Assembly: GCA_039602395.1 (NCBI GenBank)
Contig: JBCNJP010000003.1
Location: forward strand, 31,709,392-31,773,391
Source: Deinandra increscens subsp. villosa
Lineage: Eukaryota > Streptophyta > Magnoliopsida > Asterales > Asteraceae
DNA length: 64,000 nucleotides
Direction: 5' to 3'
Under the pieces are notes generated by a model. It was not told where the DNA came from. It worked only from the letters and a program-made list of their open reading frames with translations, and did no database searches. A program made the position numbers and the translations under genes. Below, in pieces: positions 7,774 through 18,599 of this stretch (within the stretch, counting starts at the first letter, position 1; every line of letters starts with the position of its first letter).

Positions 7774-10737
7774 TTATGCATTAATTTCTGACTTGATGAT
7801 TTCCTTGGTGCTGTTTTCGTTGGTCTGGCATTTCTCTAGAATGAATAGGTAGAATTCTAAGGCTAGTTTTGTATATTTATGTTTTTCTTTTAGCCTAAAG
7901 AACCTCCTTTCTTCAGAGAGATCTCTGAAGCAAATACCAGAGATTGGGCTGAGAAATGCTGTGCCGGATCCTCTCCATGAGATTTCAGGGGGGACAGTCT
8001 CATTTGGTTTTGTCAATAGCAGTAGAGGGATGTTGGATTCTTTTACTAGTTTGATATCCACCTGTGCTTGTCTTCTGAACATTCTTTTACCGGCTTCAGT
8101 TCCTTGGTATAATGTAGTGCTTACCCTTTCTGTTTTTGAGGGTTGGTTTGAGAAGTACCTTAAAAATGACACCAACTGTACTGGGTTAAGTTGCTGTAGG
8201 TATTTGTTAGTGAATTCCCTGAAGTTTTCATCTTTTGTTTTCACTGTGTAGCAGTTGAAGTGATCTACCCAAAGATGTTTTGTTAGTGGTTGTGCCTTGA
8301 CTTTTATGAACTCAGTGATTAAAGGCATTGTGTAGTTTGGATCTTCCTCAACTGGTGTTCCGGTTGACCTGTCAAAGGCTTTTCTTGATAGAGGGCACAT
8401 TGTGGGCCTGTCTTCTTCACTTTTGGGCATTTTCTCTTGGAGTTCTCTGACTTCTTCCCAGATGACCCTTTGCATATTTTGTTTTTCAGAGTAATCGTCT
8501 TCAAAGGCTGATGCAGATATGAAAGATCCAGCTAATGAGGATGATTGTAATTGAGTCTGCTTGGTTGGGGTCTTCTTTGTTGTTCCGGTGGAGAGAGGTT
8601 GAGAGATAGTTGTATTCTGGGCAATATTTGTTGGTGGCTTAGGAGAAGAAGGAGGTGGAGGAGGTGGCATTCATTCATGAGCTTCAGTTGAAGGTTTGCA
8701 CTTCTTTGAGTTCTTTCTCTTGAGTTGTTCTTCTTCTTTCTCACTTGAACTGCTGCTTTGAATTTTTGATTTCTTTATTGGAGGTTCAACAGAGACTGTG
8801 ATTGGGTTTCTTCTCTCATCTGTTGTTTTTACTTTTTGTTTCCATTCTCTTTCTATATTTCTCATCTGATCTTCTTGAAAAGAGTGTTTGATTTCCAGGT
8901 TAGTAGAGATCAGCTGATCTGTTGTCAGTTTGCTTCTGACTGGCCTTATTTCTTCTTTTGCCCTCTTTGCATGATTTTTGCCCATGTCTTCAAGAGTCCT
9001 TTTCTTGTTTAGTAATTCTGCAGAGAAACTTTTAATGATTTGTTCATCATTACTTATCTCTACAGTTTGCAAATTTTAAAGACTTTTGCTTATTTCTTCA
9101 AAAATTTTGTTGGCCTCCTTGCTCAGTTCTTCTTTCCAGGTTCTCAGCTCATCTATTAGAGTATTTAGTTATTTGGTGTTTTGAGTTGTGCGTCTTTCCA
9201 CCTTCATGAGCTCTTTTGAATTTGAGTCTTTAAGTTTTCCTAGCTCATGAAGGTCACTTTTCTGATCTCTTTTGTAGTTGAATATTTTCTCTCTGATTGA
9301 TTGAGAGAACTTTAAGAGATCAGATTTGAGTAGGATACTGGGTAAACTTGGAGTTGGATCAACAAATGATCTTTCTCCTTCTGCCATACGAGTGGACAAC
9401 ACATGCCCAACTGTTTTACTAACATCTTCTCTGTTGAGAGTTTTGTTAGTGCCTAGGATACCAGAAATATCTGATGTTCCTCGGTCTTCCACATTCATTG
9501 TCTTTATCCAGAGTTGTTCAGACTCATGTGTTGTTTGATAATTCTTTTCAGAATTCTCATATGTCAAATCCTTAGGGAACCAATCCCCGTGGGTTCTTTC
9601 CAAGTTTCCTTGACTCATTGAGTCTCCACTTGTTGGTGCTTGCTGATGACTCTCATAGTCATCAAACAAGCTGGGCTTGGTGGCTATTTTTGGAATGTGG
9701 ATCGTAGGTGGTAAGTTTGGTGAGTTGAAGTGGAAATTTTTATAGGCTGAGGTGTTGGATTGTGATGTGGGAGAGTGAGGTGAGGTCTTGTTTAGGTTGA
9801 CTGATTCAGATAAGTGCGAGGTTTGTGGGCTTTTTTTTGGAATTGGTTGTTCTGGTTCAGATGGGTTCTGTTCTAGAAGTTCTATTCCTTCCTTGTACTT
9901 CATCAGATTGGGGAGCTATCTGGTATATTCAAAAGTAAAGAAATAGGTACAGAGGATATAGAGTGTGTTGTACCTGATTCGAACTTTTTTCATAATTTTC
10001 AGGGTGGTTGACCTGTGCTTGGCTCCCTTCATAACCAACGATCCTTCCTGACATTTCTTGAAGAGGAGTAGAGAAAGAAACCTTATAAATGGAATGTGGA
10101 CAGTTTCTTTCTTCTCCTTTTGTTTATCTTCAGTTCTTTTCACCAGATTCCTCCACAGTATAGCTCCATAGTCTATTCATTTATTCATAATTATAGCGAC
10201 CACTATGGAGTATACTGATTCACTAGCTTGATCAGATGAGCCGATTTTAGCGGTTAGGCTATAAATGAGTGTGTGCATAATCAGTTTCCACTTTCTCTCT
10301 AACTGATTAATGTTTATGCCTAAGATTGTGGTAAAGCTTGTTCCTTTGTTCAAGGAATTGATGGTTTTGAGGATTTCTATTTTGGTTGGAGGTTGAGCAG
10401 GATTTTCTGGAGCTATGAGGTCAATTACTTGTCTGAAATCTTCTTCAGAAAACTGTAGGCTTCTTGTGGATTGATCTTCGTTTTTTATGAGCGCTTTAAT
10501 CCATACCCTGTTAGTTGCAGTTTTAGTTTCCACTTTTATTGTTGACCAGACATTCATAAGAGCCTCTTTGCTGACTTCTTCATCTTCAGTGAGAGCTGTT
10601 ATGAAAGGCAAGTACCTCAATGCTTCTATGATGATCTGAACATTGCTTGAGTAAGTAGGTGGATTTAGATTTGCTCGCATATTATTTTGCTCGATGATGA
10701 ATGTCTTGAATAGGGAGATTTGGGAGGATGAAGCCAT
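7774..10737 (-). pseudogene. Accessory ORF 2 of element E (about 980 codons)
   Basis: ATG at 10737 (MASSSQISLF), then an N-terminal domain with NVWSTIKVE and LQFSEEDFRQVIDL. These match the accessory ORF of element I (REFWGTARV, IEEEDIRKGL). A long Ser/Pro/Lys-rich middle follows (9903-8540), then a C-terminal domain with YLQQLNPVQLVSFLRYFSNQP, resembling YDPVDLLRFGEKDIKLL in I. The frame breaks at about 10170, 9905, 9170 and 9070, and again around 8671 where a stop precedes MPPPPPPSSPKPP. No transmembrane segment or signal peptide is evident, so an envelope role is not supported. The function is unknown. The ORF lies between pol and the 3' LTR, the usual place for extra genes in SIRE-like copia elements. 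Confidence 0.7.
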
Positions 10738-10817
10738 TTTTGATCGTTTGAAGGAAAGCTTTGCTTGGTGAGGATTGTGATTTTGTGAACGGTTTTTGAT
10801 TTTGGGAATGAGTGAGG

Positions 10818-10825
10818 ATTTTATA
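10818..10825 (-). promoter_or_regulatory. TATA box of accessory ORF 2
   Basis: TATAAAAT on the minus strand lies 88 bp upstream of the ATG at 10737 and only 15 bp after the stop codon of accessory ORF 1. The 70 bases that follow are a C/A-rich leader without ATG, like a plant 5' UTR. Confidence 0.5.
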
Positions 10826-11150
10826 GCATGAGAGAGATTCTAGGGTTTTAACGGCTCTTCTTCAGGGAGACATACATGTTGATCGTCAATGAATCTTGGA
10901 GGCTTTGTCTTCTTAACAGCTGCAAACACCTTGTCATAATCTGATTGGTACTGGGGCATCACCAATTTTCCTTTCCTGAATCTGATTGCTTCAGCAGAAA
11001 AATCATTCTCATCAGTAGGTTCAGTCTTTGGCTCCACAGACTTTGTCTCTTTAACAGCTGCAAACACCTTGTCTTTGACTCCATCTTCTTCAACATCAGC
11101 TTCAACAACCTTTTCTGTTTCAGGAGTAGCAGGGGCAGCACAAGGCTTTG

Positions 11151-11268
11151 AAACAGGAATGATGGGCAGAGATGGAACACTAGGCTTTAAAACATGAATG
11201 ATGGGCATAGATAGAGCACTAGGCTTTAAAACAGGAATGATGGGCAGAGATGGAGCACTCCTTAACCA
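11151..11268 (-). repeat. 39-bp coding tandem repeat
   Basis: Three units start at 11151, 11190 and 11229, each coding the 13-residue motif PIIPVLKPS with small changes. The period is a multiple of three, so expansion preserves the frame. Confidence 0.75.
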
Positions 11269-11407
11269 AGTGCAGTTAAGAGTATTCCTAATCATCATTC
11301 TTCTCATGAAAGATAGAGCTTCAGGAGCTATCTCCACATTTGTGGTTTGCAGATCACTCATCACACTTGTGATCATCTGATTATCAGTCGTCACTTGCAC
11401 CGGATGA

Positions 11408-11560
11408 AGTTATTCAACCGGATCAACTAGTATAACCGGATCAACATGACCTTCTTCCTCTGGATGAAGTTGTTCAACCGGATCAACTAGTTCAACCAGA
11501 TCAACATGGACTTCTTCCTCCAGATGAAGTTGTTCAACCGAATCAACTTGTTCATTCAGA
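11408..11560 (-). repeat. 66-bp coding tandem repeat
   Basis: Units starting near 11408 and 11474, plus a partial third, contain CAACCGGATCAACTAGT and CTTCTTCCTC. They code an acidic EQLHPEEE-HVDPV repeat of 22 residues. Confidence 0.7.
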
Positions 11561-12196
11561 TCAACTTGTTCAACTTCATCAACATCTGATGAAGACACCC
11601 TGTGTAAGATCCTATTTTGAATCAAATCTACTTTGACATGTGAATATTTTATTTCAACGTATGGTTGACAACCTTACCTATTAGTGGCTTTCACAGATTT
11701 TCTTGCCTTCAACCGTTTAATTTCTTCTCCTTGAGCTCTCAAAATTGCACGAAGAGCTGCCAATTCATTTTCAAGTTTTGTATATCAAACCTTTAATTCA
11801 GTATGTGTATTGCTGCTCTCAAATGGTGTGTCGCTAGTATCTTTGAGCAAAAAAGAGTAAACAAGCCGACCTTGTTCATGCTCAGCACCATGGTTTCTTG
11901 GCACCTGGAATTCCTGTTGTCAATCAAAGGTTCCTGAATAGGTTCACTGACTGATACAATTACCGTAGATTGGGTCTTAAGGATGTTGGCACTGTCCTCA
12001 GGGTCCAGTGGGACATCATGAGTAGTGTCAGCCCTTTCCATCTGACTTGCTTCATCACTACTGCAAGTCACCTTTATCAGTAGAATGTGGGTTAGGTGAT
12101 TGAACCAAGTCCAGCAGTATATTCCCTACAATTAGGGTTGGGGAATCTACTTCATTTGGCCTAGGTAATATATCACCCTCATTCTGAGGTAGTCCT

Positions 12197-13538
12197 TGTT
12201 GGGTTTCGGACAGTGGTATATGGGTGCCCGGTGATGTTTTAAAAAAAAAGAAAACTTTTAGGTTAATTAAAACATTAACGACCGGGTTTAGTAAATAAAG
12301 AGTTAAAACGGATTAAACCGGTAATCTGTTTACGCAGCGGAATTAATAAATTTTACTAATTTTAGACGCGTAAACCGTTGGTGTCGAAATCGTGTCAACA
12401 GGATCACGATCACCAATATCACACAAACACCATTTCGCGTTAAACCGGTTAACGCGAAAAATACTAACGATTACATTAATCGAAATTAAACATCTAAACT
12501 AGAACGGAGTTTAGACATGCCTTCGCGGTGTTCTAACAAACGTTAGAGACACCGAGGGTCAATAAGATGACGCTAGGGTTTCACGGAAAAACAATTCGAA
12601 CCGGAGGATTAAATCATTTGCAAATCGTGAATAGCTTCTCAAACGTATTCGTTGAGAATAGCAACGATACGGTTTGTGGTGGCGACAAGCGAGCACCAAT
12701 CGAATCTAGACGGTGATAGCGGCCAGGTTTTAGCCGGGCGATTACCACGATTAGTACGACGAGGGCTTGCACTCATAAAATCGTGACGACGACATATACC
12801 GGTGAGTGGTGATTAAAACGCGTCGTGGTGAAACGGAGCTACGCTAGGTCAAGACGACGACCTAGGGTTTGACGGAGGCGACGACCCTATGAAAGGGGTT
12901 GGCGTCGCCTACGGTGAATCATGGGATGATGATGATTATCTTACCTTGATCAATAACGCGAAAGGGATCGTCCGGTCGCTTCTCGTCTAACACCGTCTTC
13001 TAGGGTTCCACCAAGGAAGCGCAACGATAAAAGATGGATAGGTTGTTTGCGTGAAGGAGAGGAACGAGAGAGAGAGAGAGAGGGTGGCGGCACTAAGAAG
13101 TGGCGCAAAGAGGGAGAGGGTGTGAATGAGCAAATAAAACCCTAATCCCTAGCCCTCCTTATATAGGCAACATAGTTGCATCTAGCCCCCCTCTTCGTTT
13201 TTCCTTAATTGCAAACAACTACCAAAGTTTACGATTTATTAATAAAACATCTTTTATTAATAAACACACATGTCGTAAACTACGAGAAACACAAATAACT
13301 ATTTATTTGTTTCACCGTAAAACACTAATCGATAAATCAAAATGTTTTTCTCCGTTTTATTATCATAAGGTTATTTACTCGTAATCAATAAATTTTTATT
13401 AATCAATTACTTATTTCCGTGAATTACCGTTTAACCAAGTAAGCGAATTTGTATCTTGTTGCCCTCAGTGTAACTCTTTACGGGTCTAACCGGGTCGGGT
13501 TCTTGGTGTTGTCGGGTCTGGACATCCATTATCCAACA
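12197..13538 (-). repeat. 3' LTR of F (1342 bp)
   Basis: The plus-strand reading starts TGTTGGGTTTCGG and ends TCCAACA. It aligns along its whole length with 37345-38667, with scattered substitutions and small indels. It has a GA microsatellite (about 13066-13082) and a minus-strand TATATAAG at 13165-13158. Confidence 0.93.
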
Positions 13539-13551
13539 ATCTCCCACTTGG
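13539..13551 (-). promoter_or_regulatory. Polypurine tract of F
   Basis: CCAAGTGGGAGAT on the minus strand lies immediately before the LTR start TGTTGGATAATGG. Confidence 0.8.
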
Positions 13552-15109
13552 ACAGAGTCCGACAACATTTGAAGAAACAGTCAGAGGTGCTCTAGATACA
13601 CATGTCTGTCCCAACCAGTTATGACACTTTAAGTCAGTAACCAAGGTATATCTACAAACTCGCGATGTAGTTTAGACTTATGGTAATTCAAAGTCGTTAG
13701 TTCCTTTCCGTATAAGACATCAATTGAACAAGAGACATGGAATATAATTCATTCTCTTTAATGTTCAATCATTCTATTTCTCGTGTATTAGTTCGAAGTG
13801 ATCCAAGCAAACACATAGTAAGTTTGGGTAAGGCCTTACACTTAACACTTGGAACTCACGAGAGGGCCCATGATGTCTAGCTGTTGCATTATTAGTGCAA
13901 GAGTACAGAATACCATCTTGACTACTTACAGCTCCCACTAAGCTTCAGATCCATTCCCAGAAGTAGTCTTTTCTGGCAGTTACGCGACAGCGCATACTAC
14001 AATCAAAGAATAGTCTTTGGCAAACGGGAGGTAGCATATGTATCTCAGCTCAAAGGACACCAATGAGTATACCATTTAATCAAATTCGTCTTATGATTAA
14101 ATCCATGAAGACAATTTGATACGAGTTACGTCACGACCTCATTCTCTAATGAGGTCTGTGAGTCTAGAGAGTCAACCCTTTGAGTCCAGAGTCAGAATAG
14201 TCGTAGATCAGTTTTGTTCCCATAAATTAGATCGACTACAGATAGTTTTAGAATATTTCACTAAATATTCATGGATGTTTAAAATGTATAAAATTCGAAC
14301 ACGTTTTGCAGAATTCGAAATCTGCATCTAACCCTTTAGATCAGATTGAATGATTTGGTGCAAACGTTACAGTTCGACATCCCAACACTAACGTAGAACA
14401 TCAATGTAGCGTAGAATTCAGGTAATACGTAACAGTATTAGCTTATTGATTAAATTGATGAATGGAACTATGAATTCTCGTGCTAAGTTCTTAGTTTGTG
14501 TTTTGGTTTTGCCTATTTCGTTGTTTCATTAGTTTTGGTGTTTCTCATGAATAGCAAAAGTACTTAAGTGAATTTGAACGTGTGATAAAACTTGTGCCCT
14601 TAGTATGCACATGGACTACTGTGTTTATCACAATGTCATGTTAATTGATTATTTACAGAGTCAAATTAACCTTCTTTGAATGTACCCTTACATTCGTGGT
14701 TCAAAACTTCACTTACGGTGGCTAGTTGTTCGGTGAGTATGCTCGAGTACTCATCATGAACATTTTTCATCATCAAGACGAGTTGTGATGATATGGTTTT
14801 CCAGCTTGTGTCATTTGTGTAACTCTTTACAGGACACTCATGCAACATCTCTATGTTGGATGGTTTTCGTTTCATAACTAGTATGACAAGACTTGTTTCA
14901 AGAAATTGAATGTATCTGAGGATGCCATTCCCGAGATGTTTTCAATTGTGGTATGGTCTTGAAACTTAAAGATGAGTTGAGGTTTCATTACAAGTTTAAA
15001 TCAGTAAACTTGAATGTACATTGGATCAATATTCAGTCGTTATCCCGATAAGGATTGGTAGTGATGCTCTCACTTGCTTTATTTAGACGATGCATCCTTA
15101 TAATCATCT
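13552..15109 (-). other. 3' non-coding part of F
   Basis: About 1.56 kb between the polypurine tract and the H insertion. Only short frames occur (longest about 70 codons), none with pol motifs. It continues at 33503-34990 on the far side of H. Confidence 0.6.
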
Positions 15110-15114
15110 TTCTT

Positions 15115-15418
15115 TGAAATTGCTTGAGCGTGTGGATCTTCTACTTAGTCGTAATGAAATCAATGTAAACGAGTAAAACACAGAGTGTAAATACAAATAT
15201 GCTTTGTATTGACCACAGAGATGACCACAAAGTACACAGAGAAGATATGACTCCGAAGTTTGTGAATTCTAGCTAAATCATGACCGGCCGAACCTGAGGT
15301 TCGCCACATGTCGGACCTGTCCGAACTCCAGGTTCGCTGGGAGTTCGGACCACAACTACTTTGTATGTTTTGTCTTGTATTCGATACTACACGCGACGAT
15401 CAGAACCATGTATCAACA
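15115..15418 (-). repeat. 3' LTR of H (304 bp)
   Basis: The plus-strand reading starts TGAAATTGCTTGAGCG and ends TGTATCAACA. Compared with the 328-bp partner it lacks about 24 bp around 15275. That stretch in the partner contains the TATA box (33339-33346). About ten further substitutions separate the two. Confidence 0.9.
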
Positions 15419-15431
15419 AACTCCCCCTCGG
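15419..15431 (-). promoter_or_regulatory. Polypurine tract of H
   Basis: CCGAGGGGGAGTT on the minus strand abuts the LTR start TGTTGATACATGG. The same 13 bases occur in J at 57294-57306. Confidence 0.85.
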
Positions 15432-16137
15432 CATGTGTAGTATCATCTCCTCCATTAACACTTGTTTCATGTATCTTCAATCAAACTCTTCCTCGATCTT
15501 GACGATGAGTTCAATCTTAAATACTTGATATTGCATCGTGTGAAATCTCTTTATCAACAATCTTCAGAAGACCTGAAATTGTGATATTCTCTCTCCACTT
15601 AGAAACCTTGCAACATAAATAATCTTGGTGCAAAACGTCTCTTCGAGACTCCAAGATATTTTGATTTTAAAAGTTGAATTTGTATTTTGTGTTGATCAAT
15701 CGAAAGCAAACAAGAAACAAAATCTTTTTGGTTTTTAGAAACTTTATATCAAAACACACTTAAAATCTTTTTGGTATTTTCTGATAAGAAAAGTAAAAGC
15801 ATTACAGAATCAGACACTATTTTTGTCTTTTGTGAAAAAGATCACAACTTGGGATCATATTGGACATCACATGCTGAGCTACACTTCAATTTCGATTATT
15901 GAAGCACACAAACCATGCCGATTGCAGATATAATTTGTCTAACTTTAAACTCTGGCACAATCATACACATAACATCTGGATATGTTAGGATATTGATTAG
16001 TTTTGCATCCACACTATCAGACATACTCAGATATGCTTTTGCTTATCACATTTTGTGATTTCATTTGTGATTTTAATCACATAATGATTGTAATTAAGAT
16101 ATAGTCAACTATGTTCCATGCTAAAAGAAATAAGAAC
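15432..16137 (-). other. 3' untranslated tail of H
   Basis: AT-rich sequence between the hairpin array and the polypurine tract, without a credible ORF. Long stretches match J 57307-57900 (for example CTTCCTCGATCTTGA and TCTTTATCAACAATC), so the tail belongs to the element. Confidence 0.7.
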
Positions 16138-16375
16138 GTTAAATCGTCTACCTTAAGGTCGATCTTTCGATACGCAGATTAGGCCTCGGATTTAACAAAA
16201 TAAGAAAATAAAACAAGTTGAAATTGTATAACTCAACAACAGTCAGGTCGGTACTCCCGTACACGCAGAGAAAGTCCGATGAGTTATACGAAACACCAAA
16301 AAAATAAAGCAGAACGTCAAACGAACAACGATCAGGTCGATCTTTCGATACGCGGAGAAAGTCCGATCGTTTGAC
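16138..16375 (-). ncRNA. Three tandem hairpins with a shared core (H)
   Basis: Three segments each close with a perfect stem of different sequence: 16138-16196 (GTTAAATC/GATTTAAC), 16226-16289 (GTATAACTCA/TGAGTTATAC) and 16316-16375 (GTCAAACGA/TCGTTTGAC). Between the arms, all three share the sense-strand core TCTGCGT, a short apical stem-loop, then CGACCT; 16226-16289 and 16316-16375 also share CTTTCTC before it. The apical stems differ too but stay paired (GTAC-GGGA-GTAC; ATC-GAAA-GAT twice). Different stem sequences with conserved pairing indicate selection on RNA structure. The array lies between gag and the 3' LTR. Related hairpins are in J (57912-58062) and I (26234-26277). Function is unknown; a packaging or transport signal is possible. 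Confidence 0.7.
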
Positions 16376-17019
16376 AAAATAAAGAAAATCAAACAAGTTT
16401 AAATCTTTGCAAAACGAACACATGTATACATAGTGACTTCTCATTTTATTTTTCACATTTTTTTTCTTGATATATCATGAGATATGCATCAAGATGTTGT
16501 CCACTAGGTCAAACATCATATTTAGTGTATATCACATTTGTATACTTTCTGATTTGCCGAGCCTACCTTGCACATCGATCAAATGGTCTTATGGCTTTTT
16601 CACTTACTTTATCCATGAGTCAGACAATGTCAGCCAATGTACCATCATTTCCCAAACATGTCGGATACAATTTCTCTTTTTTCAATGTTTTTGGCTTTTT
16701 GCATTTTTCAATGTTTTTGTCTTTTTCAATATTCTCCCTCTAAAAATGACAACTCTATTTATAGATTTTCATTTTTACGATTTGAAAAAAACAACACACT
16801 ATTTTTGTATTTTTGCAAAAACAAACTCCCCCTCAGAATGAGACGGAATGAAAAACCAAGAAAAATTGATCAACCAACACAAATACTCTCAGTTTAGCAT
16901 TTTGAAAAACAAAATTTGATTTTGAAAGTCAATTTAATTAGAACAGATCTTTCACAATCAGTAATACAGCAATCACCGAAAGGTCTTCCTGAAACACCTG
17001 CTGGACACCAAATAAATCA

Positions 17020-18158
17020 TTAGTTGCTCTGGGATCGACCCGATTCAACAGCGTCGGGTCGCCCGGTGTCTTCAACATAGTCCTTGTTGGCCTTGGAAAC
17101 AACTTTCGGTTTCCACATTTGTAAAATGTTTAATTTCTGATCAGAACCAGAATCAGAGTCAACTGACGTACTCGGTTTAGACCAAGACGATTTACGAGTT
17201 GATTTAACCTTTGGAGACCATGGTTCATTAACAATTTGACATTTGTTATCCACATATTTGGCGGTGTTATGGATATATGCAGTCGTCGGACAATCAGCAG
17301 CTAAATGTCCCGGTTGACGACATACATAACAAAGTCTTTCTCTAAAATTGTTTGAAAATTGTTTTGATGTTGAAAAATTAGATGAATGTTCAGAACTAAA
17401 ACTATCAAAGAAACCATCAGAAGAATCAAACCTAGGAGATGGACTCCTTGAAGACGACGATCTTCCAGAAGAATAAGAGAATTCTTTCTGAGATGGTGAT
17501 TTCTTTGCAACCTTTGTTTTAAAAACCTTCCCAGCCTTCACTGGTTTCTTAGCTTGAACAGGTTCTTCCTTCACTTTATAACCTAAACCTTTGTGTTTAG
17601 ATCCATGAGCCTTTGAAGAATTGGAATAAGAACTTGAAGCTTCTCGTGACTTAGTGTCACTAGTGAATTTAGCTTTGATAACTTTTAGCTTGTTCTTCTC
17701 AATTAACCCTTTTTCTTCTTCGGTTACAGATGAAGAACTTGACACAACATTATCAAAAACTTTTTCATCTTCCAACAAAACAGACTTTGAAACAAATTTT
17801 GGAGCGACACCCAAAGGCTTCTCCTTCTTCTTAGAATTAGACTTGTTCTTCTTGGGTGGAGTAGAAAATTTTGAATAATCATTTAATTCAGCTTTTGGAT
17901 CAATTTGAGCAGAAGTAACTTCAATCAAATCCACTGGTTGAGGAACCGAGTGAACATCCTCCTTCTGAGAACTTTTTGAACTCTGATCCTGTTTATATAA
18001 GAAGTTTAGCAATGTCGGAGACAAATTGTAATTCTTCACTTGTCTCTTTAGCTCTAAAATTTCCAATTTCAAATCATTGATCTTTTGTTAAGCCTAAAAC
18101 ACCTCTTTCTGTGACTTGATAAACTTTTCATTGAGATCATCATATTCATAAGTTTGTA
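17020..18158 (-). pseudogene. gag of H, C-terminal part
   Basis: The frame from 18072 to 17020 (350 codons) holds a charged region rich in Lys and Ser (KKNKSNSKKKEKPLG), an SR-rich segment (GRSSSSRSPSPRFDSSDG) and an intact zinc knuckle CYVCRQPGHLAADC. It ends at a stop at 17020. One stop near 18090 separates it from the coiled-coil part, which continues at 30666 on the other side of element I. The frame closes as a Gag: no protease motif (DSG) follows in any frame before the polypurine tract. The intact knuckle suggests RNA binding. Confidence 0.8.
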
Positions 18159-18163
18159 ACTTT

Positions 18164-18556
18164 TGTTCGGCTATATTTATTAAGGCATGAACATTAGTTG
18201 TTGGGCTAGTTTATCTTTTGTTTTGGGTTTCTTATTTAATAGGTTATTGGGCTTAAGGTTGATTACGATTTGGGTCATGTGGGCCATTTTAGGTTTACGA
18301 TTTGTATGAGGTACTATATAAACCTCATTGTTTATGATTGTAGAAAGGCTTTTCAATACATTCACAAGGCAGTTTACGATTTCTCTTATTGTCTGTTTAC
18401 GACCAGCTTCACTTGTAGAGGTTTCTCATTCAAGATTCAATCTTTATCATAGATTGAATCTATTTCATCTACTTGTTTCTTGAATCAATCACATTTGAGG
18501 ATTCCGCACTCATCTGTGATCAAATATCGTGTTGTTGGTTTGATTTTGGACCTAAA
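18164..18556 (+). repeat. 5' LTR of I (393 bp)
   Basis: It starts TGTTCGGC and ends CCTAAA; the partner reads TGTTGGGC and CCTACA, which is the intact form. TATATAAA lies at 18315-18322. TTTACGA motifs occur on both sides of it. Confidence 0.93.
18315..18322 (+). promoter_or_regulatory. TATA box of the I LTR
   Basis: TATATAAA; the same box is at 30424-30431 in the 3' LTR. GATTACGAT and GTTTACGAT copies lie within 70 bp upstream. Confidence 0.65.
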
Positions 18557-18558
18557 AT

Positions 18559-18570
18559 TGGTATCAGAGC
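18559..18570 (+). promoter_or_regulatory. Primer-binding site of I
   Basis: TGGTATCAGAGC follows the LTR after two bases; it is complementary to initiator-Met tRNA. Confidence 0.92.
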
Positions 18571-18599
18571 TAAGAATCATTGATTCGAGGCTCACACGA

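Larger units (their letters stand above)
6910..12196 (-). mobile_element. Element E, 3' part (LTR and two accessory ORFs)
   Basis: On the minus strand this holds a 3' LTR (7567 down to about 6910), a polypurine tract, accessory ORF 2 (10737-7774) and most of accessory ORF 1 (12196-10840). Element F then splits ORF 1, which resumes at 38668-39623. Upstream of that no pol is found: similarity ends near 39840 at the foldback region. The GTCCT duplication proves that 12196 and 38668 were once adjacent. Copia membership is inferred from the polypurine-LTR layout and the accessory ORF type. Confidence 0.7.
10840..12196 (-). pseudogene. Accessory ORF 1 of element E, C-terminal part
   Basis: It continues in frame from 38668-39623 across the F insertion. 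A first stretch up to a stop near 12075 is followed by a shift to SSDEASQMERADTTHDV (12071-11793) and an acidic segment built of a 22-residue repeat (EQLHxEEExHVDxVxLVDxV; 66-bp DNA unit at 11408-11560). A final open stretch (11400-10840) holds three copies of a 13-residue unit, xPSLPIIPVLKPS (39-bp period at 11151-11268), and two copies of DKVFAAVK. It ends at a TAG at 10840-10842. It is rich in Pro, Glu and Lys, with no known catalytic motif. Confidence 0.6.

Noticed and set aside
7774..8670. The 298-codon open piece as an independent host gene.
   Set aside because: It is the C-terminal part of accessory ORF 2, in order and orientation with the other pieces and directly before the E polypurine tract and LTR.
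9915..9980. A tiny intron (GTACAAC...TACCAG) in accessory ORF 2 of E.
   Set aside because: It is about 53 bp, below normal plant intron size, and removal still leaves a stop.
16269..16297. CCGATGAG...CGAAAC next to a hairpin resembles a hammerhead ribozyme core (CTGATGAG...CGAAAC).
   Set aside because: It is on the antisense strand of H, has C for the required T, lacks a helix II between the boxes, and is not kept in the neighbouring hairpins.
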